Positions 63,703 to 64,000 of a stretch of 64,000 bases of DNA are shown piece after piece; position 1 is the first letter of the stretch; each line of letters starts with the position of its first letter. The translations under genes and the position numbers were made by a program. The stretch is from the NCBI GenBank assembly GCA_024278275.1, contig JAJRTN010000002.1:33119-97118 (forward strand), read 5' to 3'. The notes under the pieces were generated by a model that made no database searches, had not been told where the DNA came from, and worked only from the letters and a program-made list of their open reading frames with translations. This DNA is from Candidatus Hydrogenedentota bacterium (GTDB taxonomy: Bacteria; Hydrogenedentota; Hydrogenedentia; Hydrogenedentales; JAJRTN01).

Positions 63703-64000
63703 GGTCGTTTCTCCTGATGGTTGTGTGGAAGTTTTCCCCGCCCCACTATCAAATAGAACACCCGGAACACCCTGATTCCTTCCCGCGCCGGGAGCCACCA
63801 CTTTTTTCCCGCGAAAGTCATGCCGCGCGCCCAAACCTGATGTACAATGAGTATGGATTATCACTGCTGTCCAAGACAGAATCGCCGTAACGCTTCGACC
63901 CGCATAGAATAGGGTTCTTTCCTTCTGAAAACACCTTTTTTGGGGATCAGGTCTCCCGTTTTCCTGTTGCCCGGTTAAGGGGCCTGTCCAAGACCGGGCA
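63703..64000. other. Right-end intergenic sequence
   Basis: No gene or strong promoter is visible. The window ends inside this stretch. Confidence 0.4.

Overview
The window is GC-rich bacterial DNA encoding a didermic (Gram-negative-type) cell. It carries lipoprotein-sorting (LolA-like) proteins, an outer-membrane beta-barrel of the alginate-export type, a meso-diaminopimelate-type MurE and an RND/MMPL exporter. The mix (uroporphyrinogen-decarboxylase-like methyltransferase, Tat sulfatase, several aldo/keto reductases, a giant PKD-repeat lipoprotein, ThyX plus B12-dependent ribonucleotide reductase) looks most like the Planctomycetota/Lentisphaerota/Candidatus Hydrogenedentota side of the tree. 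I infer Hydrogenedentota-like, with modest confidence and no database check.

Layout. 0-3.8 kb: ArsR repressor, MMPL/RND exporter and LolA-like protein in one leftward operon behind a strong promoter with a palindromic operator. 3.9-12.5 kb: a UroD-superfamily protein and a 2,404-residue lipoprotein built of 17 tandem ~97-residue PKD units plus five Ig-like units. 12.9-17.2 kb: beta-barrel porin, HAD phosphatase, a HTH/zinc-finger fusion, VanZ-like protein and a TVGYG potassium channel. 17.2-18.0 kb is gene-free with AT-rich palindromes. 18.1-21.0 kb: thyX (interrupted by an amber codon) and nrdJ. 21.1-22.2 kb is a small decay island: IS4-type transposase fragment, BRCT-protein fragment and a 199-bp MITE-like element. 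22.3-25.4 kb: guaB-guaA. 25.7-27.5 kb: a translationally coupled HEAT-like/pentapeptide/metallo-beta-lactamase-fold operon. 27.5-35.8 kb: membrane acyltransferase, LolA-like protein, FAD/Fe-S oxidase, a frameshifted enolase-superfamily dehydratase and a sodium/solute symporter. 36-38.4 kb: DnaJ-type zinc protein and pruA.

39.1-50.9 kb is the division and cell-wall (dcw) cluster, transcribed leftward from an mraZ promoter: mraZ, a STAS-domain gene, rsmH, an ftsL-like gene, ftsI with PASTA, murE, murF, mraY (with a ~140-residue region replacing a short loop), murD, ftsW. murG, murC, ftsQ, ftsA and ftsZ are absent from the window. 51.5-64 kb is a carbohydrate region: a large secreted glycoside-hydrolase-like protein, a response regulator/PAS/GGDEF protein, GH4 glycosidase, sulfatase, D-2-hydroxyacid dehydrogenase and three aldo/keto reductases, one of them broken.

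Dispersed ~90-bp inverted-repeat elements occur four times between genes. Three genes carry apparent inactivating lesions: thyX, the enolase-superfamily gene and an aldo/keto reductase. Two of the lesions are TGG-to-TAG changes at probable Trp codons. These may be real pseudogenes or consensus errors in a draft or metagenome assembly. No rRNA, tRNA or CRISPR array was seen.
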